This document shows, one piece after another, positions 32,383-45,354 of a stretch of 64,000 nucleotides of DNA. The notes beneath the pieces were generated by a model. The model was not told where the DNA came from. It ran no database searches and was given only the letters and a program-made list of their open reading frames with translations. Each line of letters opens with the position of its first letter. Position 1 is the first letter of the stretch. A program made the translations under genes and the position numbers. Location: contig CP142455.1 in assembly GCA_038049695.1 (NCBI GenBank), positions 26,077,501 through 26,141,500 on the forward strand, given 5' to 3'. The DNA comes from Cinnamomum chago. Its lineage: Eukaryota; Streptophyta; Magnoliopsida; Laurales; Lauraceae.

Positions 32383-34240
32383 CTAGCAGGTCATACATCG
32401 AGAGACAAATGTTGTAATTTCCCGCTTCATGTTGTTCCACCAAAATCTACCATTCAAGTTCTGATACATCTTTGTACTGCCCAGATGCATAGAATACTTC
32501 GTACTGTGGGCCTCTGTCATGATGTCGTTCCTCAAGTCCTCAATGTTAGGCATGCATAGACGATCACGGTAGTACAAGACTCCATCCACAATACGAAAGT
32601 CAAGACGCTTTGCTTTATGGTCTGAAATCTTGGCCAACTCCGAATCTTGCAATTGGTTATCCTTGATCTTTTGAATGAAGGAAGGCTCTGACACTGACAT
32701 GTTAACTAACATCACACCCTTCCTTAGTGGTTATAGGTCTATTCCCAACTCTTCAAATTGCTGAAAGATACAAATGGCCCTTAGACTTGCCAAGCCTACT
32801 GATTTCTTGCTCAAAGCATCGGCGACTACATTTGTTTTCCCTGGGTGGTACTTGATCGGAAAATCATAATCTTTAACATACTCCATCCATCTTCTCAACC
32901 TCATATTCAACTCATTCTGAGAAAAAAAAATATCGTAAGTTGCGGTGGTCAAAGTGGACTTCGAACTTCTCTCCATAGAGGTGATGTCTCCACATTTTCA
33001 ATGCAAAAACAACCGCTGCCAACTCAAGATCATGCGGTGCATAATTCTTCTCGTGATCTTTCAACTGCCGGGATCCATAAGCAATGACTTTTCTATCTTG
33101 CATCAACACACAACGTAGTCGTACATTCGAAGCATCAGTAAAAATGGTGAAACCGTCCCTTCCGAATGGTAAAGTAAGGACTGGTGTTGTAGTCAATCTT
33201 GTTTTCAGCTCTTGGAAACTATCTTTACACCGGTCTATCCATACAAATGGTGCATTTTTCCTAGTCAACTTCGTCAATGGCGATGCAATTGATGAAAATC
33301 CTTGAACAAACCTCCGGTAATAACATGCCCATCCAAGAAAACTTCTAATTTCTGATCCATTTCTCGGTCTTTCTCAATTCACAACTGCCTCAATCTTAGC
33401 CGGATCCACTGACAACCCTTCTTTGGAGATGATGTTCCCCAAAAATGCTACTTGTTCGAGTCAAAATTCGCACTTACTGACTTTTGCATACAGTTGGTTG
33501 TTTCTTGAAAGTTGCAGTGCTATCCTCAAATGCTTTCCATGTTCTTCTCTAGACTTGGAGTACACCAAAACATCATCAATGAGCACCACTGTGAACTGAT
33601 CTAAGTACTATGTGTTCATCACGGCCATGAATACTGCTGATGCGTTAGTCAGTCCAAATGACATCACTAGGAATTCATAATGCCCATATCTTGTTTGAAA
33701 AGTGTTTGAAAGCTATTTTTGGTACATCTGACTCTCTAACTCTTAGCAGATGATAACCGGATCTCAAGTCAATCTTAGAAAAATAGGCAGCACCTTGTAA
33801 CTAATCAAACAGGTCATCTATCATTGGTAATGGATATTTTTTCTTGATGGTCACTTGGTTCAATATCCGGTAATTGATGCACATACTCATCGAACCATCT
33901 TTCTTTTTTACAAACAAAACCGGAGCTCCCCACGGCGAAATGCTAGGTCTAACAAAACATTATTTAGTAATTCTTACAATTGTATCTTCAATTCTCCCAA
34001 TTCCGCCGGAGCCATTCTATAAGGTGCAATAGAAATCGGAGCGGTCCCTGGTAATAACTCAATAGTGAAGTCAATTTCTTTGACGGGTGGTAATCATGGG
34101 ATCTCTTCCAGAAAAATATTTGGAAATTCACAAACAATAGGGATCTCCTCCACCCCTTGGGACCGTTTATCCTCCGTGATAAACGCCAAATAAGCCTCAC
34201 ATCCATTTTCAAAAGTCTATTAGCTTTCAACGCTAAAATG
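32383..34240 (-). pseudogene. Chromovirus (Ty3/gypsy) pol remnant: RT, RNase H, integrase zinc finger
   Basis: Read leftwards, the pieces match a chromovirus polyprotein. The protease-RT linker comes first (EEIPIVCEFPNIF, then [10 protein letters not shown]). The RT follows, with a [12 protein letters not shown] active site (aspartates present) and KVSKCEF. RNase H follows ([52 protein letters not shown]). Last come PGKTNVVADALSKKS and the integrase zinc finger ending RCMTC. Many stops and shifts interrupt the frame, for example around 33300-33960, and the integrase core is absent. It is an old truncated copy. The 775-codon frame of the Tat element is clearly a different lineage. Confidence 0.88.
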
Positions 34241-34563
34241 AACCCTGTGATATGAATATGGATTTACTGCAGAAACGAGATTTTTTTTGTGCTGCATATT
34301 ACAATTCTCTTTAGTTGCTTCTTCAAATGTTGAAGGGTATGGATCACCATCCATTCTACCAAAATATTTGTTTTATTTACAGCTTGGCTATATCCAAAAA
34401 CACTCTCAAACAACATGTCAATGCATTCAAAGTTTCTGCAATTTAATTTGTGCACTCTTATCAGTCAATTGCTTTTTCTTTACTGTACATTGCATGCCAA
34501 ATATATCTATTCATTTGCTGTTAGATATTCTCAACTCCAACCATGCTATCTTCTTTCTTGCAG

Positions 34564-34952
34564 GAATTGGATTCAAGAGTGTTTTTCTAGTCACTACACG
34601 ACGATACATTTTCAGGAATGGATATCAAATCAGGTTATCTGAAGAACCTGATTTACATTGTGGTATTGGGTATATTGTACCTGAGTTGGTTAATGGAAGA
34701 CCAACTGTTTCCGATATACATGGAGTATATGGTTCTCACAAAGTCCTGCCCACAATTGTGATTGTTCTACCCTTGTGGCCTGAGAAAGTACAAGCTGTGA
34801 AGAAACAACTTTCTGGTGTGCACCCTGAACTTTTATTGTTCTTATCAAAGACAAGGAAGCTATCAATTCAAGAAAATAGCAAAGACCCCTCGGGTGGTGT
34901 TGACATTGTAACTGCAATCTTTTCCACGGAGCTGAGTCCTTTGAACCTATAG
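34564..34952 (+). pseudogene. NO VEIN-like exon fragment (HATPase-type domain)
   Basis: After a good acceptor (cttgcag, ending 34563) the frame reads GIGFKSVFLVTTRRYIF, GYIVPELVNGRPTVSDI, LPTIVIVLPLWPEKVQAVKK and HPELLLFLSKTRKLSIQEN, ending in a stop at 34950-34952. This is the histidine-kinase-like ATPase region of plant NO VEIN-type proteins. GIGFKS is the conserved glycine motif of the ATP lid. NO VEIN acts in vascular and embryo patterning in Arabidopsis. Only this one exon is present. The preceding exon with the N-box and the rest of the very long protein are not found nearby, and the exon runs into a tandem duplication, so I call it a gene fragment. Confidence 0.7.
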
Positions 34953-35215
34953 ACCTGCCACGCTTTTGGTGTACTATAAATTATTTTGCTGTCGTATTTT
35001 GACTTTGTCCTATATGGGCATTAATCCTGGCAAGTGCATTCATAGCTGGCACATGTGACTTTATCACTTTTTCCGTCCTTTGAACTGATAGGTCTGCCAC
35101 GCTTTTGGTGTATTGTAAATTATTTTGCTTCCGTATTTTGACTTTGTCCTACATGGGCATTAATCCTGGCAAGTGCATTCATAACTGGCACATGTGACTT
35201 TATCACATTTGTTGC
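34937..35215. repeat. 137-bp tandem duplication
   Basis: Two copies of a unit running from gtcctttgaac through ctgccacgcttttggtgta to ggcacatgtgactttatcac. The motif ctgccacgc lies at 34957 and 35094. The first copy overlaps the end of the NO VEIN-like exon. Confidence 0.9.
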
Positions 35216-35234
35216 ATCGTTAAATGCATCAGGT

Positions 35235-37220
35235 AATTAGTATCGAATTTCGACATGTACTAAAAGAAATGGTTGGGATATATGGGAAACCAGATGCTTC
35301 AGATTTGTTTCATATTCTAGCCAAGTTTGATATACAAGGCCTGGTGCGACGGATGAAGAGATTGGTGTTGTGGGTTCATCGAATTCTCGATGCCATCATA
35401 GATTAAAAGCAGAGAGAGGGAAGCAACAAAGAGAGCAAGGATTTCTTAAAATTCCTTTTGCAGATCGTGGAACAGGGCGACCCTAAAACACCATTGACAA
35501 CAACTCATATCAAGGCCTTGTTCATGGGAATTAACTTCCCAAGTTGTTATTATTATTATTATTATTTTGGCTTCAAAGATTATGCTAAATCCGTGAAATT
35601 CATTGTCTTTTATCATATACTTGAGAATTGAGAGTGATAAGGATGAGTGAAGACCTACAGTCAACCATGATATTCCTAGCTAGGATTCAAATTTTTGGGT
35701 TAAGGGTGAGGGATATTCTGATGGTCCCCTTTGCAAATCTCCATCTTCGATCCTTGGAAATCTCCAGTAAGACCTATTCAAACTACTGCTGAGATGAGTG
35801 ATTACTGGAGAGAAATGTAAGCAACATACATATATACCTATGAAACCTGCCTGGTGAGCTTTGTTTATTGTCAAGGTAGATGTTTGGATTATACTATCCC
35901 CCATGAATTGTAGTCAACCCCTACTGATATATGGTGATTAGATTGAAGGAGTTTCTTTGCTATGTGAAGAATATATTTGATCCAATATTGGTGAATATTA
36001 TTACTCTGTTCTGAATAATGCTTGGGTTGTTGCAATTCACATGGAAGAATGCTTAATCCAATGGTGAATATTATTACTCTGTTCTGAGTAATGCCTGGGC
36101 TGTTGCAATTCACATGGAAGAATGTTGAATACAACAGATGCTTGTGTTTGAATCACAGTTCGATTGATAGAGCGTGTGGTATACTCAATGTTGCATTTGA
36201 CAATCTTTCCATTTTGGAGCCTTGAATTGAAATGAAGAAAACTTTGCAGAGGTTGACCATTGTGGTGCACTCCTTATTGGCATTAGATTTTTTTTTCTTT
36301 ACTATAATGGGCTACTGGTCCTAGAGTGATTATTGGCATTATTTTCTTGATTTGGTCCTTTACAAAATCACCTGCACTTCGAGTTTGTAGAAACAGAAGT
36401 CCCTCATCCATTAACATCGCATTAGTTCACTTACATCAACCTTATATGGTCTAGGAGTCCAGTACAGAAGTCTTCATCTAGCACAATTTCTTTGACTGGT
36501 AGAACTTGTTTGAATTTGTCAAAATATTTAACCGATCCCAACCAATTAGGTAGTTTATGTGAGCTGCTGCATTACAATGCAGAAAACCGAGATAGTGATA
36601 AATGAAACAAACTCATTCTAATATGTACAAATAATGTAGTGAGCTTCTTTAAAGTTCGAACATGTATTCTTTCTCCTGATTAGTAATTGAACCTTTTAGT
36701 AACAGGACCTCATCTTGGCGGGGATGGACACAACGTGGACCACATCAGAATGGGCAATGGCTAAGATGATGCGGCATCCCGCTGTAACGAGAAAAGCCCC
36801 AGAAGAACTAGAACACGTGGTTAGGGTGAACTACACAATTGAGAAATCACATCTGCCTAAACTGAAGTATTTGGATGCAGTTGTAAAAGAAGTCCTGCGC
36901 TTGCACCCTATGACCCCACTCATGCTTCCTAGAAGCCCCGGTCACTCCAGGATCTTTATAATGTGTGGGCAGTATAGAGAGACCCTGATTCTCGGGAAGA
37001 CCCCTTTGAGTTCAGGCCTGAGAGGTTTTTGGAGGAAACTGGCAAATGTGATTATAAGGGCAATGATATATTCCATTTGGGTCTGGTAGGAGGCTCTGTG
37101 CAGGACTACCCATTGCAGAGAGGATGCTACTGTATGTGCTAGCTACCTTCTTGCATTCATCTGAATAGCATTTACCCGAAAAGACGATGCTTAATCTTGA
37201 GGGGAAATTTGGGATTGTTC
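35235..37220 (+). pseudogene. Cytochrome P450 pseudogene, CYP76-like
   Basis: CYP76 enzymes are microsomal monooxygenases, many of which hydroxylate monoterpenols. The end of exon 1 is at about 35235-35525 (GKPDASDLFHILAKFDIQG, then KDFLKFLLQIVEQGDPKTPL), with a TAA at 35404. The GT donor expected after ALFM is missing. Exon 2 starts at 36706 after an acceptor (aacag) with the I-helix AGMDTTWTTSEWAMAKMM, followed by KEVLRLHP (the ExxR motif) and LMLPRSPG. A shift near 36950 puts the WAVYRDPDS and PERFLEETG segments in another frame. A second shift near 37085 precedes the heme-binding region (GGRRLCAGLPIAERML). A stop replaces the Trp expected after LHSSE. The N-terminal half, including the membrane anchor, is absent. 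The relic ends where the Mutator fragment begins. Confidence 0.85.
35980..36130. repeat. 73-bp tandem duplication in the P450 intron
   Basis: The unit ggtgaatattattactctg … cacatggaagaatg begins at 35990 and again at 36063 with few differences. It accounts for the matching peptides on the minus strand. Confidence 0.85.
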
Positions 37221-38670
37221 TGAAGAAAGACCAAAAGAAAGGTCTAAGTCGGTCATTCGCCCAAATGTCCAAAGCAATGTACGAACCAGGGTTCGTTCTA
37301 TGAAGCTCGTTGCAATAGAGCGACAATATCATAAAAGACTACTCGTACGATCCATGCACTTTGCACAGTGTAAGCTCCTTTGCCATATGTGCTTTCTTGT
37401 ATGTAATGCGGGTCCTAAACTCAATCTGACATTTATTAATGATCTCCTTGGGCCTAAGATCGTTATTGCATTGCACATTCTCTTCAATGAACTCCGCTAC
37501 TAGTTTCGCGATTGATTGCCGATGTGCAGTACCTATAAGTGGTTTAGAGTAACAATGTTTGGAATTATACTTTCGAACTTTGAAGTGTGGACTAAAATCT
37601 ACAATGGAGGCATGTATATGCCAAGGACAATCGACTCCTTTACAATTCGCCGTGATCATCTTCATATTAGTCCTCTCATATTTCAAGGTGAAGTTGTTGT
37701 ATATTATGTACTTTGCTATAACTCTTCTAAAAGCCCCGCGATAAGGAAACTCTCTATCTAGCCACATCTCCCTAGCCGAACCGGTCCCTTCTTCGGGCAC
37801 GACATTATCAGGGACCATGCGTCCATGAGGGGAGATTCTAAAAAGCTGCCTTGTTCATTTCTGCTTGTAGTATCTCTTTAGACACCTGATTTAATTAGTT
37901 GAGTAACTGCTGAACTTCCATTCACATCCATATTAATTGTAGGAGCCCTTATGAAGCCGTGCACACTTTCTCTTCCATTCACATCAAGCAGTTCTACATT
38001 GATTTCTTCAAACATGAACTGATCATTGTCTGTAAAATAGGACAATGTTGTTGGGAATTTGATATCGTGATCCTCCTGTATATCGATCATGGGAAAATCT
38101 TTAAGAGGTGGAGTTGACAGTGGTAGCATGTCCTTTAATTTAATATAAGACTTTCCAATGCTCGGAACGTTTTGAATGGTTTCGTTTCTTTCATCCTGTA
38201 CAGACCTACAACATGGAGTTATGAGAAAAAAATTTACTTTCGATCCAAGCTAAAAATGTTGAAATATAGTTTTAAAATAAGAACATACCTATTGCCATGA
38301 GTGTGTTGGAAAGTGCCTTCATCACATAACCTTCTTGGAACGAATAAATAATAATATCCATTTTGCTTTCTTGACGATTTTAACAAACCATTGATATCAT
38401 TGTCATCGTTGATATCTATCAACGAAGAAAAATTACCATTGTGTAGAGATTACTTTAAAGATATATAATCGAAAGTTATTGCCCAAATCGATGCTTCCAA
38501 AGCAATTTTGGACAGCTCGTTGAACGTGACATTGCTCGAGAGATATCTCATCTTCTGCCTTCCACCCTTTTATTGAAGACGATTGAGCTCAAATTCAAAC
38601 TCACCATCATAATGAAAGATTGTTCGGTGCTCAACGTCTTACATGCTATTAGAACATCATAAAAAAGATA
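37215..38670 (-). pseudogene. Mutator-like (MULE) transposase N-terminal fragment, spliced
   Basis: Read leftwards, a PB1-like N-terminus (about 38660-38289, KIALEASIWAITFDYISLK then QNGYYYLFVPRR) leads to a donor (aatag/GTATGTT) at 38288 and an acceptor (ttgtag) at 38208, an 81-bp intron. Exon 2 holds an acidic linker. The MuDR-type DNA-binding domain follows: FPYRGAFRRVIAKYIIYNNF, the zinc-finger pieces CKGVDCPWHIHAS and YNSKHCYSKPLIGT, then AYKKAHMAKEL and KVHGSYE. A frame break near 37335 leads into CNELHRTNPGSYIALDI and RPFFWSF, and then homology stops. The catalytic DDE domain is missing. A stop also interrupts the N-terminal exon near 38570. It meets the P450 relic tail to tail at about 37215-37240. 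Confidence 0.8.
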
Positions 38671-41600
38671 AATTAGTTAGACCATCATTCTCACGCAATA
38701 ATGCACGGGGTTTAGATTAAGTTTGTGAACGTTTTCCTCTTTATTAGAAACTAATTATGTATAAAGTACTTTAGTTGTTGACATTTAAGTCAATGTAATA
38801 TTATGTATTACATTGTGGACTGCAAAACAGTAAATAGGGCTCTTGTGCAACATGTACCATATTTAATGACACAAAAAATAACTAGCATACAATGAAAGAG
38901 AACATGTATTCTACCTAAAAATTATTTGTCCATGCATTAAATGATAGTATATTTATGATACGGTGTCAATAGAAAGAGGAGATTGATTTCTAGGGTTCCA
39001 TCATGTAAAGAGAAAACTTTTCATTACCTCCTTTGTGTAGACCTAAACAATAGCAAGATGAGATTGATAAAAAATTAATGGTGACATCAATGGTGGAAAC
39101 AAACAATAGTCATCATGTTTAGTAGCAATACAATACTGAAAAAAAATGGCCTCTTTGCGATTTTGGAGTAGTAGGAAGAATGAACCTTGAAATTGGATTA
39201 TATAAGGTTCGCGGACAGAGTCATCATTGACCTTATTCAGTGTAAATAAGATCGGCGCCGACGATATGCCAAATAAGTAAAAAAAAAGAATGAAAATTGG
39301 GCCCAATTGCTCGAATTGGTGCCCCACCCGCTAAACTGTTTGATCGCGTAACACGTACGCATTAATTATTTTTTCTAGTTAAATCCTCTTATTAATATAA
39401 AATGACATGAACAATATATTTATTAATTTTAAAACTATCTTTAAAGTTCATTAAAATGACTAAACTAAGATTATATAACCTGTATTTAACCCATTATTAA
39501 AATAGGTCACATAATCTGGCTTGTTGACTTAAAATACTTTTAGTTACTCTCTCATATAATTATTTAACTTAAATTTAATTATAGATTGTTTAAAATTTAA
39601 ACAAAGACCAAAAGGAAATGTATTAAGTGTGAGGGGATGGAGAAAAATGCATATAAATAATTGCATCATGATTAGTGGGCCTATAAGTATAATAATAATA
39701 AATGGAGTAATTAGCTAATGGTCAAAATCGATTGTGTGTAGTCAAAATAGGCAAGTGAGGTACTTTAAGTTAGAATTTTGATACCCAGAGCTTAAACTCA
39801 AACATGAATGAAATTCTATGCCTGTTCCAAAATCTAAGCCGACGTCCATCCCAAACCAGAACAAGCCCAATCCATATATTATTTTTGGACAGTTGATTCG
39901 TGAGAGTTCGGATTTGGCACAATCCACGTTGTACCCCTGTCCAACCTCTAGTATGGTATGCCACACATACAGAGAGAAAATTTGCTCTGCTGAATGTGAC
40001 AGTAATAACTATATGATTTTTCACGAGTATGACCGACCTGTGTTTGATCCACAATTCATATCACATTGACACAAACCTGTATAATTATAAACAGTATTCC
40101 AAATCTTACTACAATTAGAATGACATACCCTATTGGTTTCATAAAGACAAAATATGATGTGATATATCCTATAGGTCGGACCATGAATTGCCATCCAATG
40201 TATCATTGGAGATGCGTCCCAAATTCTTGAATGGCAAGTATGTTTGTGCATGCGCATGCAGGCATGCTCATGGGGACCAACATACCACCACCTTGTACAT
40301 GTTCCTATCCTCGTCAAAAAGCTAGCAATGAATCACCAATTACATACTCATTACCATAATGCTAAAATATCACACCTTTTCCCCACACCAAGTCAAAGTT
40401 GAAAAATAAAGCAGCCCCTTCATTACTACAGAACCATTAAGTCATGAAAAGGAAAAGCCATTACACATCCCACTAAACCATATTCTTTATCTTCTAAGCA
40501 AAGCTTCGACCCCCATTGCTTTACTAAAAAGAGCTGGTTTTTGTTTCAATTCCATTCCATTGTGGGGCCTTCTGTAATTGACTGGAACAGACCCCTTAGC
40601 TTTTCGGTGGGGGTATCCAAACCATGGGGTCAATTATTATCCATGTTGGACCTAGTATTGGCCGGGCCAAAAGCCAGTCTTTTTCAGCTGAAGATCAGCT
40701 TATATCGACAGATATGGTGATGGGTATTATGTAGAAGATACTCAAATAGTAGTTTCTTAAAATTTGATATCTATGAGCCAATTAGTACTAACGGCTATTT
40801 TAAACCATGGTCCAAAATTTTCATATGTTGTTCCCCACATTTGATGGTCCATGCACCAAAGAATCCACATTCACAATTTTGATTTGGTTGTTATTTGTTC
40901 CCAAAATTGGGCTATTGCACATGGATTTGGGTGGGTCCACATGAAGACCTAGCCTGGCCATTTTAGGGGTATGGCCTAATATTCTTGTCCAAGTATATCC
41001 CATACATCCAAGGGGAGAGGTTTTGAAATGTAAAAAAGTTCTAGAACTACCATTAATATTAAAGGGTTTTTTATTTTATTTATGAAATTTCCTGTGGGAC
41101 CATGGCCACCACCAGCCGCCATAATTCTCACCCTGATACCCCCTCTCATAATTCCATGGGGGACCAAGTCGTTTGCATAGAATACGTAGGAATGATTATT
41201 AAAGAAGTGAGGGGGGCGAAGGATGTGGGTCTAGATGGGAACTTATATTTCCTAAGGTTTGAATCTACGGTGATGGCTTGGTATTATTCTCCCATCCTCC
41301 CTCAATATAATTTTCTTTTAATGAAATGTAATTCTATGGTTATATTTTGGATAGTCACATTTGCTTCTTCATTTTTATCCACTTAAGGGAATATAAGGTG
41401 AGTAAGATTTTCTCCTTCAGACATTTGCACCAAATTTGATGGGTGAAAATCAATATCATCTGGTAGATAGAGTGGGGTCCTCCCGCACTTGAAGCAAAGA
41501 TTGATTTTCATGAAATATGTTTGGTGAAGACATCCACGGGGAAAACCTCTCTACAAGGTCATATTTTAATATTCACCTGTGATTTCTCATATTTAACCAC

Positions 41601-44600
41601 TTCAGACATACAAAATCTTTTCTGAGAAAAAAAAAAAGAGCCTTTAGGTTCCCTATGATTTCAATCACATGAAAGATGGGCCCATAAAGTTATTATCTCT
41701 TCTTCTGATTCTATGAACTTAAATCATGCTGGGATTGCTTTTGGTGTTTGTGAAAAATCTATATAATCATCTCAAATTATGTTAGTTGACTTTTCACTGT
41801 CAGTTGAATGATTCATATAAACAAGGTTTCTCCAACTACCTAGGTAAGGCTGGTCTCCTCTTTTAAAGGACTTGAGACTGTGAATTAGTGAGCTATTAGG
41901 CCCATAAATGATGAATTTGTTGGACCATGGTGGGTCATCTGGTCAACCCTACAAGCAGACATTGGCTCAGTTCAATAACATTTTGGTACTGGCCTAAGAA
42001 ATTTTTTGTGTCAGTCTATATGTCAGCCAATGTCCATCCCAAATCCAGATGGTCTCAAGGTGGCCCAGTCCCTGTGCAGCCTAACCTAACTACTGTGGTC
42101 CATCATGTCGGTTGGCACCTACAAGATAAACCGTGCATTATGGTGGGCCATTGAACATGAGTGGGCCCCACCTGTGGATGAAAGATTGTGAAAGCAGATG
42201 ATTCCATAGTAAGAAAAAACAGGAACCTTCTCGAGTGTGTCATTCTAATGGAGGACACACAAGAAAAAAGATGAGGTAGAAAAGCTACCATGAGCAATCA
42301 TTTAAGCCCTTGTGGGTAATGGATCCAACGTTATGATGGTCTTTAGCTTTGGCTTTAATTTATTCCATTTCAAAACCTCTCAAGGCCTCTCAACGTATAT
42401 ATTTCTTGGCCTTTTTGCTGCTTCTCTCTCTTTTCACCAAACTCCTGATTTGTTTATGAGGGATTTTTTTTTGTGGTCCATGAGGCACTTAAAACTTTTT
42501 ATGTGGTAGGATCTCTACCATGTAGACATCAAGCTTCATGATTTGACCATACTTCCTGGTCTGACCCAGTGTTCTTCTGAAAGCCGAACCAAGCTAGCCT
42601 GCCTGTTGAACCGATTCTACTCAAAGTGCCCGACCTAAACTCTTCAAATTAAAAATGCCCTTAAATTTAACAATAGCCGTTTGTGGGTCTTATTCACTTT
42701 GTGCTACTATAGACTACTGGTGGGAGGACTATATTGAGACCCACATGTTCGGGGGTTGATCCCTTGGTGCAAGGGTGGACTCAGAAAATTTAAATTTGGG
42801 AGGGGTCTCCATGTAAAAGAAATATTGGGAGAACAAGCAATGTGGAAAAAAAAAAAAACATATTGGTAGGGGATTTTTTAAAAATTATAACTTTTTTTCA
42901 GGGTAGGGGGCTTCAGCTCTCAAACCCTTGTACGTGGGTCGGCCCCTACTTGGGTGGCTATTGGCTACAAAGGTGAGATCAAAGATGCCTTTTGCCACTA
43001 TGTTGTGAGGCCCTACTTAAATATCCGTTTGTGCTTTTTTGAAAAATAACATATTGGTAGGGGATTTTAAAAAAATTAAAACTTTTTTTCAAGCTGAGGG
43101 GCTTCAGCTCTCAAACCCTTGTATGTGGGTCGGCCCCTACTTGGGTGGCCATTGGCTACAAAGGTGAGATCAAAGATGCCTTTTGCCACTATGTTGTGAG
43201 GCCCTACTTAAATATCCGTTTGTGCTTTTTTGAATGGTATTAAGTTCGGGCTCCACTTAAGGAATAATAAAGAGAGTGAATGGTGAAGAATATAAGATTG
43301 TGTTATTAAGACACATAAATTGTTTGGAGTTTCAATAGGTGGGCCAAACTCATGAACTAAATAAGGATGCGTGCACAATAATTCAGTGTCCTTTCACTGC
43401 ACTCTAACTAGATCCTTCTTCATAATTTGATGCTCATTTTTTTTTTAATAATTAATTTTTATTTTAACCACAGAAAATCATTTTCTATAAAATCAAAATA
43501 GCTTTATCAAGATGCACCAATTGTAAAAAATAAAATATATGGAAAAGTAAAATCCTAACATTTCAAAAACGTGCACTATGTGCTCTTGGATACGGTGTGT
43601 TTTAATCCGACCCTCGATTCCCCCTCTTCAGAAATTGAAGGTCAAGTCCACTAGTGCTATCACTTTGGGGCCACAGGTTTGTTCAATTTACCAGGCTTTC
43701 TTCTGCATCCGAATGAATTAGTCCAACTCAAAGAGTTAGGAATCCTCCGATAAAAATAAATAAAAAAATTGCAGCATTTCAGAATGTCCATAGCTTGATC
43801 TATGACCGCTTTTATTTTAATCCTGTCGTTGGTATTTGTATTTTCTGTAGCTTTGGTGAAAGTGGATATCCATTTCATGCAGATGCCGAGTAGTTAAGAC
43901 TTGGGTTGCCGTCCGTTGACTAACGTTGGGTCCCACAACGTATGTTCTCTTATCATAGCAATCCACGTTGCAGAATATCTTCCTTCCATGAACAAAAACA
44001 TGCCACGTGGAGACAAAAAAGCATAGGTCAAAAAGGTCCAACAACAGTACTAAAGTTGCTTCAATACGGGAGCCGTCTTCCCATCTTCAGTAGTTTAGTT
44101 ACATTTTCTTGCAAACCCATTTCCACACCGTTTGGAAAATCTTCATGGTAGCCCGCTTGACCATTCCAATTGGTGGTCTTCACGATTAACAATTATGAGA
44201 GAAGACTGCAAATTCCCAAATCCCAATTATGGGATCTTGTATTGGGCACACCATTACTTGCTATGGTGTAAAGCCACAAGATCAAATCAAATGTAGGAAC
44301 AAAGATTTTATTGGATAGGGTAAGAGAGCATGGTTAATTAATTTATCATTCAAGTAATTCAAAATTCAAGATTAATATTCATAATTCAACTAGGCTTATT
44401 TAGAAAATTTTGTGGACTTGGTTTATTGGAATTAGTTTTCAATTTGGTTATAGTTTAATTTCAACAAGTTTGATGAACTAACTCACCTCTTCATGGTGTA
44501 AGTCCATTTTTTAGGCTTACATCTAAAATTCAAACAATTCAAAATAATTGTTCTGTCTTTACTCATAGCAGAACTAAAAGCCGCTTTTTAGTTATGAAAA

Positions 44601-45350
44601 ATTCAAAACTTATTTTATTTAATTTTGTGCCCCCAAATGTTATAGAAAATTCTAATTTTTTTTTTCATATTGACCCCTCCAACAATCTCTTTTCATATAG
44701 TAGCCCCCTTAAGGCAAACTTCTGGTTCGCCCCTATATTTATTTTTAGCTAAATTTTATTTCAATATAAGTTAAACCTATCATCACACTGATCACATGTT
44801 AAACTTATGGTTAAAATAAAGTATAGTGATCAACTATTCTTAGCATCTTTTCTGGTGATCAATTTTAATGTGACTCCAATTTTCATTTGAGATAGATCTG
44901 GACAATTATAATACATAAGAGTGTAGTCTTTTGAGTGACTTGATGGATTTACGTACGGGTCTCAACTCAAAGAACATTAAATGTATAGCTTGCTAATAGT
45001 TGGTAAGTGAACTGTGAACTGTTGAAAAGGAATCATTCACAGTTTGAAAGCTATGTTACTAGACTAGGTGTGTGAACATGCATGGTTGAGAACTCTAGAT
45101 GGACTTTCTTGTTGTTGCCGTGTGTTCTATAAAAGAAGTAGCTGAAAACTTACATTGGAAATGCCGCAGGAGTCCCCATTTTCTTAGGAGCTAAAATTTC
45201 AACAGTTGCTTAGCAGAGTGCTAGTGAGACAATCCGGCTTTTCTTCACGTTGGGGTCCATCAAAAAATAACAAATGATGAGAAAACTTCAAAGTTTTAAG
45301 TAGTCTCCCAAGCTACCATACTTGTACCCTCATTTCCTCCTTTCAACTAA
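38671..45350. other. Gene-poor intergenic DNA
   Basis: No gene is recognised over 6.7 kb; open frames are short and lack motifs. Two stretches with GGGTGGACTCAG…GTCGGCCCCTA (about 42772-42955) and gcccccaaatg…ggttcgcccctat (about 44628-44742) resemble degraded hAT-type MITE ends, like the intact one at 51064-51342. Homopolymers and GGGCCCC-containing repeats also occur. Confidence 0.5.
42858..43236. repeat. 191-bp tandem duplication
   Basis: Two nearly identical copies, tattggtaggggatttt at 42861 and 43052, each running through cttcagctctcaaacccttgt and gtcggcccctacttgggtgg to tgtgcttttttgaa. A simple local duplication that includes the hAT-like end. Confidence 0.92.
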
Positions 45351-45354
45351 GAGA

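Noticed and set aside
37240..37310. An apparent extension of the P450 C-terminus
   Set aside because: The same bases read in the other direction give the conserved TNPGSYIALDI part of the Mutator transposase, so they belong to that gene.
39043..40317. Several 70-100-codon open frames (39043-39327, 39742-40054, 40021-40317)
   Set aside because: Overlapping on both strands, with no recognisable domain or splice signals; most likely chance.
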